From an uncultured Collinsella sp. (GTDB lineage: Bacteria > Actinomycetota > Coriobacteriia > Coriobacteriales > Coriobacteriaceae): DNA of 64,000 bases. The stretch lies in contig CAAEDE010000005.1 of NCBI GenBank assembly GCA_900754525.1, forward strand, positions 9,757 to 73,756. Reading direction: 5' to 3'. Below the pieces are notes generated by a model. That model made no database searches and was not told the origin of the DNA. It worked only from the letters and a program-made list of their open reading frames with translations. Below, in pieces: positions 32,533 to 41,878 of this stretch; position 1 is the first letter of the stretch, and each line of letters opens with the position of its first letter. The translations under genes were made by a program, and so were the position numbers.

Positions 32533-33555
32533 ATGGCACAGAAAGCGACCGCCAACGAGCAAAAGAAATTCAAAGTACCGCGCATCCCGGGTGACATCAT
32601 GATCTACCCGATGATCGTCGGCCTTTTGCTTAATACCTTCTGCCCGCAGGTCTTCGAGATCGGTGGCTTCTTTACCGCCGCCTGCCGCGGCGGTTCCAAC
32701 ACCATCGTTGCCGCGATCCTGCTGTTTGTGAGCGCCGGCATCAGCTTTAAGTCCACGCCGGGCGCCATCAAGACCGGCATTGTCGTGCTGATCCCCAAGC
32801 TTGTGGTGGCAGCCGCGTTGGGCCTGGGCGTCGCGTACTTCTTTAACGATAACTTTTTGGGTCTGAGCTCGGTCTCCATCATCGGCGGCATTACGTTTTG
32901 CAACATGGCGCTCTATACGGGCATCATGGGCGAGTTCGGCGATGAGTCCGAGCAGGGCGCCGTGGGCATCCTATTCTTTACGGCCGGCCCCGCCGTCACC
33001 ATGATCATCCTGGGCGTTTCGGGTCTCGCCAACATCCCTGTCGGTACTATCATCGGCTCCATTTTGCCACTCGTTATTGGCATGGTTCTGGGCAACCTCT
33101 TCCCGTTCATCAAGAACCTGCTGGTTCCTGGCGCCAATCCCGCGATTGCCGTCATCGGATTTCAGCTCGGTGCGTCTATGAGCCTTTCAAGCTTCATCAC
33201 CGGCGGCATCTCGGGCATTCTGCTGGGCCTTATCACGCTCTTTATCGTCGGGCCCATCACCTTTGCGTTCGAGCGCCTGTGCGGTGGTAACGGCAAGGCT
33301 GCCGTGGCTTGTTCCACCATCGCCGGCACGGCTATGACCACACCGGTTGCCCTTGCCGAGGTCGCGCCGCGCTACGCCGAGCTCGCACCCACCGCGTACG
33401 CTCAGATTGCCACCGCCGTTATCATCACGGCGATCATGGCTCCGATTCTGACCGGCTGGGTCGACAAGAAGTTCTGCCAGGGCAAGGAGGATCTGTCGCC
33501 CGCCGGTGTCGAGGCCATCGAGGAGGCCGTCGCGACCGACATCGATGGCGAGTAG
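32533..33555 (+). CDS. kdgT: 2-keto-3-deoxygluconate permease
   Basis: A 340-residue transporter of the KdgT family with about ten membrane helices. RIPGDIMIYPMIVGLLLN, FTAACRGGSNTIVAAILLFV and TAMTTPVALAEVAPRYAELA are family features. It probably imports 2-keto-3-deoxygluconate, a product of pectin or uronic acid breakdown, by proton symport. GGGGG lies 6 bases before the ATG; the longer frame from 32503 has no site. No KDG kinase or aldolase gene is adjacent. Confidence 0.85.
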   Translation: MAQKATANEQKKFKVPRIPGDIMIYPMIVGLLLNTFCPQVFEIGGFFTAACRGGSNTIVAAILLFVSAGISFKSTPGAIKTGIVVLIPKLVVAAALGLGVAYFFNDNFLGLSSVSIIGGITFCNMALYTGIMGEFGDESEQGAVGILFFTAGPAVTMIILGVSGLANIPVGTIIGSILPLVIGMVLGNLFPFIKNLLVPGANPAIAVIGFQLGASMSLSSFITGGISGILLGLITLFIVGPITFAFERLCGGNGKAAVACSTIAGTAMTTPVALAEVAPRYAELAPTAYAQIATAVIITAIMAPILTGWVDKKFCQGKEDLSPAGVEAIEEAVATDIDGE

Positions 33556-33600
33556 TAATCGATACCCATCAATGATGCCGGCGTACAATTCGCGCCGTTC

Positions 33601-33660
33601 GAGCGCCCGGACGAAAGCTGTCTTGCAGCAACGTTCGGGCGCTCTGCTATTATTCCCTTT
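33601..33660 (+). terminator. Terminator of kdgT
   Basis: A 13-bp stem with one G-U pair (GAGCGCCCGGACG at 33601-33613 with CGTTCGGGCGCTC at 33632-33644), with a further AGCTG/CAGC pairing in the loop, then TATTATTCCCTTT. The T run is interrupted. Confidence 0.65.
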
Positions 33661-33743
33661 GCCCCTGCGGAGTAGGGGGCATTTGTTGCCCAGACACGAG
33701 TCGGGCGATTCTGACCACTTGGATATTGAAGGGATGGCGTCTA

Positions 33744-34886
33744 GTGGTTAAGGCGCTCAAGATTGAGATATTCGTGCTATGCATGATTGTTCTTATCGGG
33801 CTTGCCGTGCGAAGTCGTCGCTCCTTGTTCTCGAGCACCCAGCAGCTCTTTTTTAGCATGCTCGGCTATACCTCTGCTGCCTACATTTTCTTCGATATGA
33901 TCTGGACGCTCTCGGACTGCGTGAGCACTCCTGTAGGCATCACGGCCAACTGGATTTCCAACGCGGTCTCGTTTTCGCTGTTCGCCATCGCGTGCCTCAT
34001 TTGGTTTTTCTATTCCGAGACAGTGCAGGGCTCTCGCCTTTTGACCGCGCGCTATAGGGTTGCGATCGTGACGTTGCCAACCGTATTGGTGGTCGTGCTG
34101 GCATTTACCAGCTACTGGACGCACGCTATGTTCTATATCGATGCGCAGGGCGTATATCGTCGCGGAGCGCTTTATATGATTCAACCTATCGTTAGCTACT
34201 GCTACATCATATATACGTCCGTGCATGCCTTTATTCAGGCTCGAAAAGTCGAAAGCCTGCAAACGAAGGCCATTTATCGCACCCTCGCCTTTTTTGTGGT
34301 TCCCGCTCTGGTGGGCGGTACCTTCCAGGTTTTGTTTTCGGTACCGGGCCTTTGTGTCGGTATAACGCTGAGCATCCTGCTGCTCTACATCATTTACCAG
34401 GAGCAGCTCATCTCGACCGACCCGTTGACTGGCCTCAACAATCGCAACCGTTTTGAGACCTACATGCTGTCGCTCTTCTCAAATGTGGGTCAGGCAGAAG
34501 ATGTGTATCTGCTCATGATGGACGCCGACGGCTTTAAGCAGATTAACGATCACTATGGACATGTGGAGGGCGACCATGCCCTCCAGGTCATATCTGCTAC
34601 GCTCAAAGAGGTCTGTTCGGCGTCTGGCGGCTTTATCGCACGTTATGGCGGCGATGAGTTCGTGGTGCTTCAAAAGGCGACGGCGGAGCAGGACATCATG
34701 CGTCTGTGCGCGGCAATCAACGACGAGCTCGCGCGTGCCGAGGTTCCATATCTGCTGCGGATGTCCATCGGCTACGCACGGGTCGGTGACGGCGTCGATA
34801 CCTGGCAAGACTTGCTTCGCGCTGCCGACGCGGAGCTCTACCGCGTCAAGGCCGAGAAAAAGAAGGCCGGCGTCCAGATACGCTAG
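33744..34886 (+). CDS. Membrane-bound GGDEF diguanylate cyclase
   Basis: A 380-residue protein with about six to seven N-terminal membrane segments (residues 5-215) and a C-terminal GGDEF domain (about 225-380). The catalytic motif is intact (ARYGGDEFVVLQ), with the entry motif DPLTGLNNRNRF and DADGFKQINDHYGH, so synthesis of cyclic-di-GMP is likely. I choose the GTG at 33744 with GAAGGG upstream; the frame extends to a TTG at 33726 without a site. It has its own strong terminator. The sensed signal is unknown; the membrane part does not match a named sensor domain I can identify. Confidence 0.85.
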   Translation: MVKALKIEIFVLCMIVLIGLAVRSRRSLFSSTQQLFFSMLGYTSAAYIFFDMIWTLSDCVSTPVGITANWISNAVSFSLFAIACLIWFFYSETVQGSRLLTARYRVAIVTLPTVLVVVLAFTSYWTHAMFYIDAQGVYRRGALYMIQPIVSYCYIIYTSVHAFIQARKVESLQTKAIYRTLAFFVVPALVGGTFQVLFSVPGLCVGITLSILLLYIIYQEQLISTDPLTGLNNRNRFETYMLSLFSNVGQAEDVYLLMMDADGFKQINDHYGHVEGDHALQVISATLKEVCSASGGFIARYGGDEFVVLQKATAEQDIMRLCAAINDELARAEVPYLLRMSIGYARVGDGVDTWQDLLRAADAELYRVKAEKKKAGVQIR

Positions 34887-34931
34887 AAAAAGGGGCGCAC
34901 GACCGTTGCGATGGTCGTGCGCCCCTTTTTT
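34887..34931 (+). terminator. Strong rho-independent terminator
   Basis: A perfect 13-bp stem (GGGGCGCACGACC at 34892-34904 with GGTCGTGCGCCCC at 34913-34925), then six T. On the minus strand it is followed by five T as well, so it can also protect against transcription from the right. Confidence 0.9.
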
Positions 34932-35077
34932 GCGTTTGTGGGGGCCACCGGCTATAATGCCCAGGCGCGGTGCGGCAAGACGGGCGTCTGCCGCCGCGAC
35001 TCGGTACGAAATCAACGAGAACCAGTGTACTCCATTAAGCTAAAGTGTGCGAACACCCTCTCTAAAAGGTGAGCTCG

Positions 35078-36013
35078 CTAGGCTTTTTTGGGTTTGTTGA
35101 CGATGATGATGCCGCCGCAGACCAACAGCAGGGCAACGATGACGGTAACGGGGCTCGTGCCAGCGCCCTCGCCGAGCAGCAGCGCGCTCAGCAGCACACC
35201 AAAGACGGGGTTCATAAACCCAAAGACCGAGACGCGGCTGACAGGGTTGACGGCAAGCAGGCGCGACCATAGCGAGTACGCGACGGCGGAGATAAGCGCC
35301 ATGTAGATGATGAGCGCGATAGCGGGGACAATCGCCGTGGGGGAGAGCGTGCCACCCATCAAAAAGCCGATGGCGGTGAGGACCAGGCCGCCGACCAAGA
35401 ACTGCCACCCGGCAAGCAAGACGCCGTCATGCTCGCGCGAGAAGATGCCAATGAGACAGGTCGATAGGGCGCCCGCAACAGTGGAAGCCAAGATAAAGCC
35501 CTCACCGTCGAGCGTAAAGCCAAAGGTGCCATCCGCGCCCGAAAGGTTGACGAGCGCAACGCCGGCAAAGCCCAGCACACAGCCAAGCACCTTGGCCGTA
35601 TTGAGCTTCTCGGTGTGAAATGCCAGGGCGGCAAAGAGGATTGCGAGGAAGTTGGCGCTGGCCTCGATGATGGAGCTCGACATGGCGCTGGCGCGCGAGA
35701 GTCCCAGGTAGAAAAAGAAGTACTGTCCGATAGTCTGGAAGAGAGACAGGATGCAGATGGGCTTGATATCGCGCACTTGCGGAACGAGCGGACGGCGCTG
35801 GGCCACACTCATGCCAACAATGACCAGCATACCGGCAAGTGTGAAGCGCAAACCTGCAAAAAGCAGTTGCGAGGCGCTATCGTGCGCCGGGATACCAAAG
35901 AGCGCGTAGCCGATCTTGATGCAGGGGAAAGCCGATCCCCAGAGCGCGCAGCAGACGAGGCAGCCCAGGATGAGCCCGGGCAGGGTGGCGAGATACGGCT
36001 TGCGGCTTTCCAT
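35078..36013 (-). CDS. EamA/DMT-superfamily exporter
   Basis: A 311-residue membrane protein with ten predicted helices in two repeats, as in the drug/metabolite transporter superfamily (GLILGCLVCCALWGSAFPCI in the first, ASTVAGALSTCLIGIFSRE in the second). These proteins export amino acids or small metabolites. AGGAAGG lies 6 bases before the ATG at 36013; the frame continues upstream but without a site. The purL terminator sits only 26 bases before it, so it depends on read-through or a promoter inside that hairpin region. Confidence 0.82.
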   Translation of the reverse strand: MESRKPYLATLPGLILGCLVCCALWGSAFPCIKIGYALFGIPAHDSASQLLFAGLRFTLAGMLVIVGMSVAQRRPLVPQVRDIKPICILSLFQTIGQYFFFYLGLSRASAMSSSIIEASANFLAILFAALAFHTEKLNTAKVLGCVLGFAGVALVNLSGADGTFGFTLDGEGFILASTVAGALSTCLIGIFSREHDGVLLAGWQFLVGGLVLTAIGFLMGGTLSPTAIVPAIALIIYMALISAVAYSLWSRLLAVNPVSRVSVFGFMNPVFGVLLSALLLGEGAGTSPVTVIVALLLVCGGIIIVNKPKKA

Positions 36014-36038
36014 GATGTCCTTCCTGTATGCGCGAAGC

Positions 36039-36075
36039 AAAAAAGAACCCGCCACCGGGCGTGCCGATGGCGGGT
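36039..36075 (-). terminator. Terminator of purL
   Basis: On the minus strand ACCCGCCA and TGGCGGGT (plus 36068-36075 and 36047-36054) form an 8-bp stem followed by TCTTTTTT. Confidence 0.75.
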
Positions 36076-36112
36076 GTTGTTACCCGAAGGGATTGTACCC
36101 GATGGGAAAGGT

Positions 36113-39100
36113 TTAGGCGAAGTAGGCTACGCCGCTCTCAAAGATCGGCATGAACTTATCGCCGGGGACATGCTCGGGCACGTTGCGGTACAGGTTGTCG
36201 CCACGACGCTCGGCATGGCCCATCTTGCCCAGGACGCGGCCGTCGGGGCTCGTGATGCCCTCGATGGCGAGTGCGGAGCCGTTGGGGTTGACGGAAAGGT
36301 CCATGCTGGGCTTGCCGTCCTCGCCCACGTACTGCGTGGCGACCTGGCCGTTTGCAATCAGCTGGGCGAGTACTTCGTCATTGGCGACAAAGCGGCCCTC
36401 GCCGTGGCTGATGGCGACGGTGTAGGGGTCGTCCAGGCTGCACTGCGACAGCCACGGGGACAGGTTGGACGAGATGCGGGTGCGCACCAGACGGCTCTGA
36501 TGGCGACCGATGGTGTTGAACGTCAGCGTGGGCGCATCGGGCGTGGCGTCGACGATGTCGCCGTAGGGCACCAGACCGAGCTTGATCAGGGCCTGGAAGC
36601 CATTGCAGATGCCCAGCATCAGACCATCGCGGGCCTTGAGCAGGTCGCGGACTGCCTCGGTGACCTCGGGAGCGCGGAAGAACGCCGTGATGAACTTGGC
36701 GGAGCCATCGGGCTCGTCACCGCCCGAGAAGCCGCCGGGGATCATGACGATCTGGCTTGCACGGATGCGGCGGGCAAGCTCGTGGGTGCTCTCGGCGACG
36801 GCCTCGGGCGTGAGGTTGTTGATCACAAAGGTGTCGGCCTCGGCACCGGCGGCGCGGAAAGCGCGGGCGCTATCGTACTCGCAGTTGTTGCCGGGGAACA
36901 CGGGGATAACCACGCGCGGACGTGCGATCTTGGCGCCGCCGTACACGTGGATGTCCTTGGCGCGGAAGTCGATGGTCTCGACCTCGGCGGTCTCGCCGGC
37001 GCTGCGGTAGGCGAAGACGCTCTCGATGCCGCTCTCCCAGGCCTCCTGGAGCTCGGCGAGCTCGATGACCTCGGAGCCGGTGTCGATGACGTAGCCCTCA
37101 ACGGTGGTGCCCAGGGGCTCGACGACAACGCCGTCGGCGACCTCGGGCAGCTCGGCGTCCTCGGCGAGCTCGACGATAAAGCTGCCGTAGAGCGGGGTGA
37201 AGAGGCTCTCCACGTCCACATCTTCGGCAAGCTCGATACCGATCTGGTTGCCGACGCACATCTTAAAGAGGCTCTCGGCGCCGCAGCCGTAGCCGGGCGT
37301 GGAGACGGCCAGGGCGTCGCCGGCGGCGGTGAGCGCCTCGACGGCGTCAAATGCGGCGAGCAGCTGCTGGGCGTCGGGGCGGTAGTCCTGGCCATAGGTG
37401 GCGGGGGCGATGCGGACGACGCGGTGCGTGAGGCCCTTGAACTCGGGGGAGACAGCGCGGGCCGCCTTGCCCACGGCCACGGCGAAGCTGATGAGGGTCG
37501 GCGGAACGTTGAGCTCGCCGGCCTCGTCCTCAAACGAGCCGCTCATGGAGTCCTTGCCGCCGATGGCGCCGGCACCCAGGTCGACCTGGGCCATAAGGGC
37601 GCCCAGGACGGCTGCCATGGGCTTGCCCCAGCGCTCGGCCTCGGTGCGCAGACGCTCGAAGTACTCCTGGAAGGAGAGGTAAGCGCGTTTGTGCTCAAAG
37701 CCTGCGGCCACGAGCTTGGCGATGGACTCGACCACGGACAGGTAGGCGCCCGCAAACTGGTCGGCCTCCATCAGATAGGGGTTAAAGCCCCATGCCATAG
37801 CGCTCGCCGTGGTGGTCTCACCGTCCACGGGGAACTTGGCGACCATGGCAGAGCTCGGGGTGAGCTGCGTCTTGCCGCCAAAGGGCATGAGCACGGTCGC
37901 GGCGCCGATGGTGGAGTCGAAGCGCTCGGAAAGGCCCTTGTTGGAAGCGACGTTGAGGTCGGTGACAAGCGAGGTCATGCGCTCGGCGAGCGTGGTGCCG
38001 GCCCAGCTGGGCTGCCACACGCTACGGGCGCACACGTGGGCGACCTGGTGCTTGGGTGCGCCGTTGGAGTTGAGGAACTCGCGGGACAGGTCGACGATGG
38101 CGACGCCGTTCCAGGCCATGCGCATGCGCGGCTCGGCGGTAACCTCGGCGATAACGGTTGCCTCCAGGTTCTCCTCGGCGGCGTAGCCCATGAACTCCTC
38201 GACGTCACCGTCGGCGACGGCGCAGGCCATGCGCTCCTGGGACTCAGAGATAGCGAGCTCGGTGCCGTCCAGGCCGTCGTACTTCTTGGTCACGGTATCA
38301 AGGTCGACATACAGGCCGTCGGCAAGCTCGCCCACGGCGACCGAGACGCCGCCGGCGCCAAAGTCGTTGCAGCGCTTGATCAGACGGCAGGCGTCGCCGC
38401 GGCGGAACAGACGCTGCAGCTTGCGCTCGACCGGGGCGTTGCCCTTCTGGACCTCGGCGCCCGAGGTCTCGATGGACTCGGTGTTCTGGGTCTTGGAGGA
38501 GCCGGTGGCGCCGCCGATGCCGTCACGGCCGGTGCGGCCGCCCAGCAGGATGATCTTGTCGGTGGGGGCGGGGCACTCGCGGCGCACGTGGTTTGCCGGG
38601 GTAGCGCCCACGACGGCACCGACCTCCATGCGCTTGGCCACGTAGCCGGGGTGATAGAGCTCGTTGACCTGACCGGTGGCAAGGCCGATCTGGTTGCCGT
38701 AGCTGGAGTAGCCGGCGGCGGCAGTGGTCACGAGCTTGCGCTGCGGCAGCTTGCCCTCGAGCGTCTCGGAAACCGGGACGGTGGGGTCGCCGGCGCCGGT
38801 GACGCGCATGGCCTGGTACACATAGCTGCGGCCCGAGAGCGGGTCGCGGATGGCGCCGCCCACGCAGGTGGCGGCACCGCCGAAGGGCTCGATCTCGGTC
38901 GGGTGGTTGTGGGTCTCGTTCTTAAACAGGAACAGCCAGTCCTGGTCTTCGCCGTCGACATCGACCTTCACCTTGACGGTGCAGGCGTTGATCTCCTCGG
39001 ACTCGTCGACATCGGTCATGACGCCGGTCTTCTTAAGGTACTTGGCGCCGATGGTGCCCATGTCCATGAGGCAGACGGGCTTGGCGTCGCGACCGAGTTC

Positions 39101-39859
39101 GTGGCGCATCTCCATGTAGCGGTCGAAGGCCTGCTGCACCACGGCGTCGTCGATCGTCACGTCGTCCAGGACGGTGCCGAAGGTGGTGTGGCGGCAGTGG
39201 TCGGACCAGTAGGTGTCGATCACACGGATTTCGGTGATGGTGGGGTCGCGATCCTCATCGCGGAAGTACTGCTGGCAGAAGGCGATGTCCGCCTCGTCCA
39301 TGGCAAGGCCGCGCTCGGAAATAAAGGCGGCAAGGCCGGCTTCGTCGAGCTCGCGGAAACCGTCGAGCACTTCGACGGGCTGGGGCTCGGGGGTCTCCAT
39401 GTGCAGCGTCTCGGGCAGGTTGAGCGAGGCGATGCGCGCCTCGACGGGGTTCACCACGTAGTGCTTGATGGCATCGATGGCGGCCTCGTCCAGAGCGCTC
39501 GAGATCATATAGACCTTGGCGGATCGCACGGCGGGGCGCTCGCCCTGGCTGATGAGCTGCACGCACTCGCTGGCGGAGTCGGCGCGCTGGTCAAACTGGC
39601 CAGGCAGGAATTCGACGGCAAAGACGGCGCCATCGCTTGTGGGGAGCTCGTCGTAGGTCACATCGACCTGGGGCTCGCTAAAGACGGTCGGCACGCAGGA
39701 GCGGAAAAGCTCCTCGTCGATGCCCTCGACGTCGTAGCGGTTGATGATCCTCAGGGCCTCGATGCCCTTGATGCCGAGAATTTCGGTCAGCTCGCCCTTG
39801 AGCTGCTGAGCCTCGACGTCGAACCCGGGTTTCTTCTCCACGTAAATACGAGAGACCAT
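36113..39859 (-). CDS. purL: Phosphoribosylformylglycinamidine synthase, single-chain
   Basis: A 1248-residue enzyme for the fourth step of purine synthesis: FGAR plus glutamine and ATP to FGAM. It is the large single-chain type with synthetase and glutaminase fused. The synthetase part has DTYWSDHCRHTTF and FLFKNETHNHPTEIEPFGGA and the metal-binding KDSMSGSFED. The class I glutaminase starts near residue 975 (VVIPVFPGNNCEYDSARAF) and has the nucleophile Cys near 1083 (LGICNGFQALI) and HGEGRF. AGGAA precedes the ATG at 39859. Other purine genes are not in the window. A 1420-codon frame on the opposite strand is a shadow. Confidence 0.96.
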   Translation of the reverse strand: MVSRIYVEKKPGFDVEAQQLKGELTEILGIKGIEALRIINRYDVEGIDEELFRSCVPTVFSEPQVDVTYDELPTSDGAVFAVEFLPGQFDQRADSASECVQLISQGERPAVRSAKVYMISSALDEAAIDAIKHYVVNPVEARIASLNLPETLHMETPEPQPVEVLDGFRELDEAGLAAFISERGLAMDEADIAFCQQYFRDEDRDPTITEIRVIDTYWSDHCRHTTFGTVLDDVTIDDAVVQQAFDRYMEMRHELGRDAKPVCLMDMGTIGAKYLKKTGVMTDVDESEEINACTVKVKVDVDGEDQDWLFLFKNETHNHPTEIEPFGGAATCVGGAIRDPLSGRSYVYQAMRVTGAGDPTVPVSETLEGKLPQRKLVTTAAAGYSSYGNQIGLATGQVNELYHPGYVAKRMEVGAVVGATPANHVRRECPAPTDKIILLGGRTGRDGIGGATGSSKTQNTESIETSGAEVQKGNAPVERKLQRLFRRGDACRLIKRCNDFGAGGVSVAVGELADGLYVDLDTVTKKYDGLDGTELAISESQERMACAVADGDVEEFMGYAAEENLEATVIAEVTAEPRMRMAWNGVAIVDLSREFLNSNGAPKHQVAHVCARSVWQPSWAGTTLAERMTSLVTDLNVASNKGLSERFDSTIGAATVLMPFGGKTQLTPSSAMVAKFPVDGETTTASAMAWGFNPYLMEADQFAGAYLSVVESIAKLVAAGFEHKRAYLSFQEYFERLRTEAERWGKPMAAVLGALMAQVDLGAGAIGGKDSMSGSFEDEAGELNVPPTLISFAVAVGKAARAVSPEFKGLTHRVVRIAPATYGQDYRPDAQQLLAAFDAVEALTAAGDALAVSTPGYGCGAESLFKMCVGNQIGIELAEDVDVESLFTPLYGSFIVELAEDAELPEVADGVVVEPLGTTVEGYVIDTGSEVIELAELQEAWESGIESVFAYRSAGETAEVETIDFRAKDIHVYGGAKIARPRVVIPVFPGNNCEYDSARAFRAAGAEADTFVINNLTPEAVAESTHELARRIRASQIVMIPGGFSGGDEPDGSAKFITAFFRAPEVTEAVRDLLKARDGLMLGICNGFQALIKLGLVPYGDIVDATPDAPTLTFNTIGRHQSRLVRTRISSNLSPWLSQCSLDDPYTVAISHGEGRFVANDEVLAQLIANGQVATQYVGEDGKPSMDLSVNPNGSALAIEGITSPDGRVLGKMGHAERRGDNLYRNVPEHVPGDKFMPIFESGVAYFA

Positions 39860-40043
39860 TGGTTCCTGCCTTCCTGATCGGTTGGGCGTACGGTACGGTA
39901 TGCGGCAGCGGTCGGTTTGCGGGGACTGCCCTGCGGTCGCCTTGAGCCACATGTTTGTAAACCTCACTATGATACGACAGCTCGTGGCGCGTTGCGGACG
40001 GCGAGGGTGCTACAGTGAAGCGCAAACAAGAGAAAGGCATCAC

Positions 40044-41606
40044 ATGGCATTCGTTTCACTCGCCATCATCGCGCTCGTGGCCTTTGCAAGCCCCTTCATC
40101 GCCTCGGCGATTCCCGGAAAACCCGTTCCCGAAACGGTCTTTTTGCTCGTGTTCGGCGCGGTGCTGGGCCCGCATATGCTCGGCCTTATCCATGTGGATG
40201 CCGAGGTCTCGCTTGTGTCCGAGCTCGGCCTGGCCTTTTTGTTCCTGCTTGCCGGCTTTGAGATCGACCCTAAGAACATTACGGGTGTGGAGGGGCGCTA
40301 CGGCTTGGCGACGTGGGCCGTCACGTTTGGTATTGCCTGGCTTGCCGTGCGCTTTACGCCGTGGTTCTCGGTCAGCCATTTCGACGGTATTGCCGTGACG
40401 CTCGCCTTGACCTCGACGGCGCTTGGAGCGCTCATGCCCATCTTGCGCGAGCGCTCGCTCACCGGCACGCGCGTGGGCGACTCGATTCTCGCGTATGGCA
40501 CTTGGGGCGAGCTCGGTCCCGTGCTCGCCATGTCGGTGCTGCTGTCTGCCCGTACGGGCATCGAGACGCTGCTGATCTTGGGCTTATTTGCCGCCGTGTG
40601 TGTGCTGCTTGCCGTGGTCCCCGGCCGTTCCAAACGCATCGGCAGCCGTTTTTTCGCCTTTATTCAGGAGCGCGCCGATACCACATCGCAGACGTTCGTG
40701 CGCCTGACGGTGCTTATTTTGGTCACGCTCGTGGCGTTTTCCGCCATTTTTAGCCTCGATATCGTGTTGGGCGCTTTTGCCGCCGGCTTTGTCCTGCGCT
40801 ACATCATCCCCGAGGGCAACCATACGCTCGAGACCAAGCTCGACGGCCTGGCCTACGGCTTTTTGATTCCGGTGTTCTTTACCGTATCGGGCGCAAAGAT
40901 CGACCTGACGGCCGTGGCGTCGCGCCCCGGGCTGCTCGCGGGCTTTATCGTGGCGTTACTGATTATTCGTGCTGTGCCCATTCTCGTCTCTATGGGCATT
41001 TGTCCCGTGACGCGCGATGTGTCGGCGTATGGCCGCATTACCGTGGCCCTGTACTGCACCACGGCCCTGCCGATCATCGTTGCCGTGACAAGCGTTGCCG
41101 TCAACGCGGGCGCGCTGTCGCAAGATATTGCGTCGGTCATGGTTGCCGCTGGCGCCATCACGGTGTTCTTGATGCCATTGCTCGCGCAGCTCTTCTACCG
41201 CGTGGTCGACGCCGCACCGGTCGCCGCCGTGGCAGAGGTTGCCGAGCATCCATCCGATGCGCTCGACATCCTGCGCGCCCATCACGATTTGGCGAGCCTG
41301 CTCGCACGCGAGCACGAGTTGCTGACCTCGCATGGCCATGGTCGCGTATTTGAGGGCCTGCCTACGCTCGATACGATTGCCGAGCGTCTTTCCGCCGAGG
41401 CAGCGAGCGGCCATATCGATGCCCGTATTGTGGACGCGGCACATCTTCTTGCCGATAAGACCTATGGCGACGAGGTCGACCCGTCCGAGCTGACTCCGCG
41501 CGAGCGTCGCCGCCTGGAGCGCGCTAAGCTCGCCGTGCGCGAATACCGCCGCCGCATGCTGGAGCTCTATGCGCGCGATGAAGCCCAGGACGACGACGGC
41601 AGGTAG
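40044..41606 (+). CDS. Cation/proton antiporter (CPA2 family)
   Basis: A 520-residue protein with 11-13 membrane helices (1-385). LGLAFLFLLAGFEIDPK, LTSTALGALMPILRE, SLDIVLGAFAAGFVLR and FFTVSGAKIDL are typical of the Na+/K+:H+ exchanger family. After the last helix comes a soluble Ala/Glu/Arg-rich tail of about 120 residues (HHDLASLLAREHELLTSHG onward) without a TrkA-N domain. It could regulate activity, but its fold is unclear. GAGAAAGG lies before the ATG at 40044. It is transcribed away from purL, so 39860-40043 holds both promoters. Confidence 0.85.
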   Translation: MAFVSLAIIALVAFASPFIASAIPGKPVPETVFLLVFGAVLGPHMLGLIHVDAEVSLVSELGLAFLFLLAGFEIDPKNITGVEGRYGLATWAVTFGIAWLAVRFTPWFSVSHFDGIAVTLALTSTALGALMPILRERSLTGTRVGDSILAYGTWGELGPVLAMSVLLSARTGIETLLILGLFAAVCVLLAVVPGRSKRIGSRFFAFIQERADTTSQTFVRLTVLILVTLVAFSAIFSLDIVLGAFAAGFVLRYIIPEGNHTLETKLDGLAYGFLIPVFFTVSGAKIDLTAVASRPGLLAGFIVALLIIRAVPILVSMGICPVTRDVSAYGRITVALYCTTALPIIVAVTSVAVNAGALSQDIASVMVAAGAITVFLMPLLAQLFYRVVDAAPVAAVAEVAEHPSDALDILRAHHDLASLLAREHELLTSHGHGRVFEGLPTLDTIAERLSAEAASGHIDARIVDAAHLLADKTYGDEVDPSELTPRERRRLERAKLAVREYRRRMLELYARDEAQDDDGR

Positions 41607-41617
41607 CCGACACCGCC

Positions 41618-41791
41618 GCGGAAAATGCATCCCGGAATTGGCGTCCAGAGTGGGACGTGCTTTCCGCGAGAGGCCCGTTGCGGAAAGCGTGTTCCAGAAT
41701 CCGCGTCCAGAATGGGACATAGTTTCCGAAAGAAGGCCCTGAGGGAAGCTGCGCCCCGTTCTGAGCTGAAATACCGGGACGCAGTTTCCCT
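41618..41791. repeat. Three tandem GGGAC...TTTCC hairpin units
   Basis: Three imperfect palindromes of about 50 bases follow one another: 41618-41667 (GCGGAAA...TTTCCGC), 41681-41728 (CGGAAA...TTTCCG) and 41742-41791 (AGGGAA...TTTCCCT). Units share internal direct repeats such as CGTCCAGA(G/A)TGGGAC and GGGAC..AGTTTCC. Located between the convergent antiporter and hom genes, with no ORF. REP-like clusters or repeated terminators are possible readings. Confidence 0.65.
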
Positions 41792-41794
41792 TAC

Positions 41795-41845
41795 AAAATA
41801 GAAGAAGGCGCGCTGCCTGCGGTTGATGCAGACAGCGCGCCTTTT
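41795..41845. terminator. Bidirectional terminator for hom and antiporter genes
   Basis: An 11-bp stem (AAGGCGCGCTG at 41805-41815 with CAGCGCGCCTT at 41833-41843). On the minus strand (hom direction) it is followed by CTTCTATTTTGT, on the plus strand by TTGCG. Confidence 0.75.
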
Positions 41846-41878
41846 GCGTTGAGCTTCGTTGAGGTTCGAAGTAGTGGA

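Noticed and set aside
35615..39877. 1420-codon open frame on the plus strand
   Set aside because: It is antisense to purL, low in complexity (Gly/Ala/His/Leu/Val rich) and matches no protein; a shadow of the biased codons of purL.
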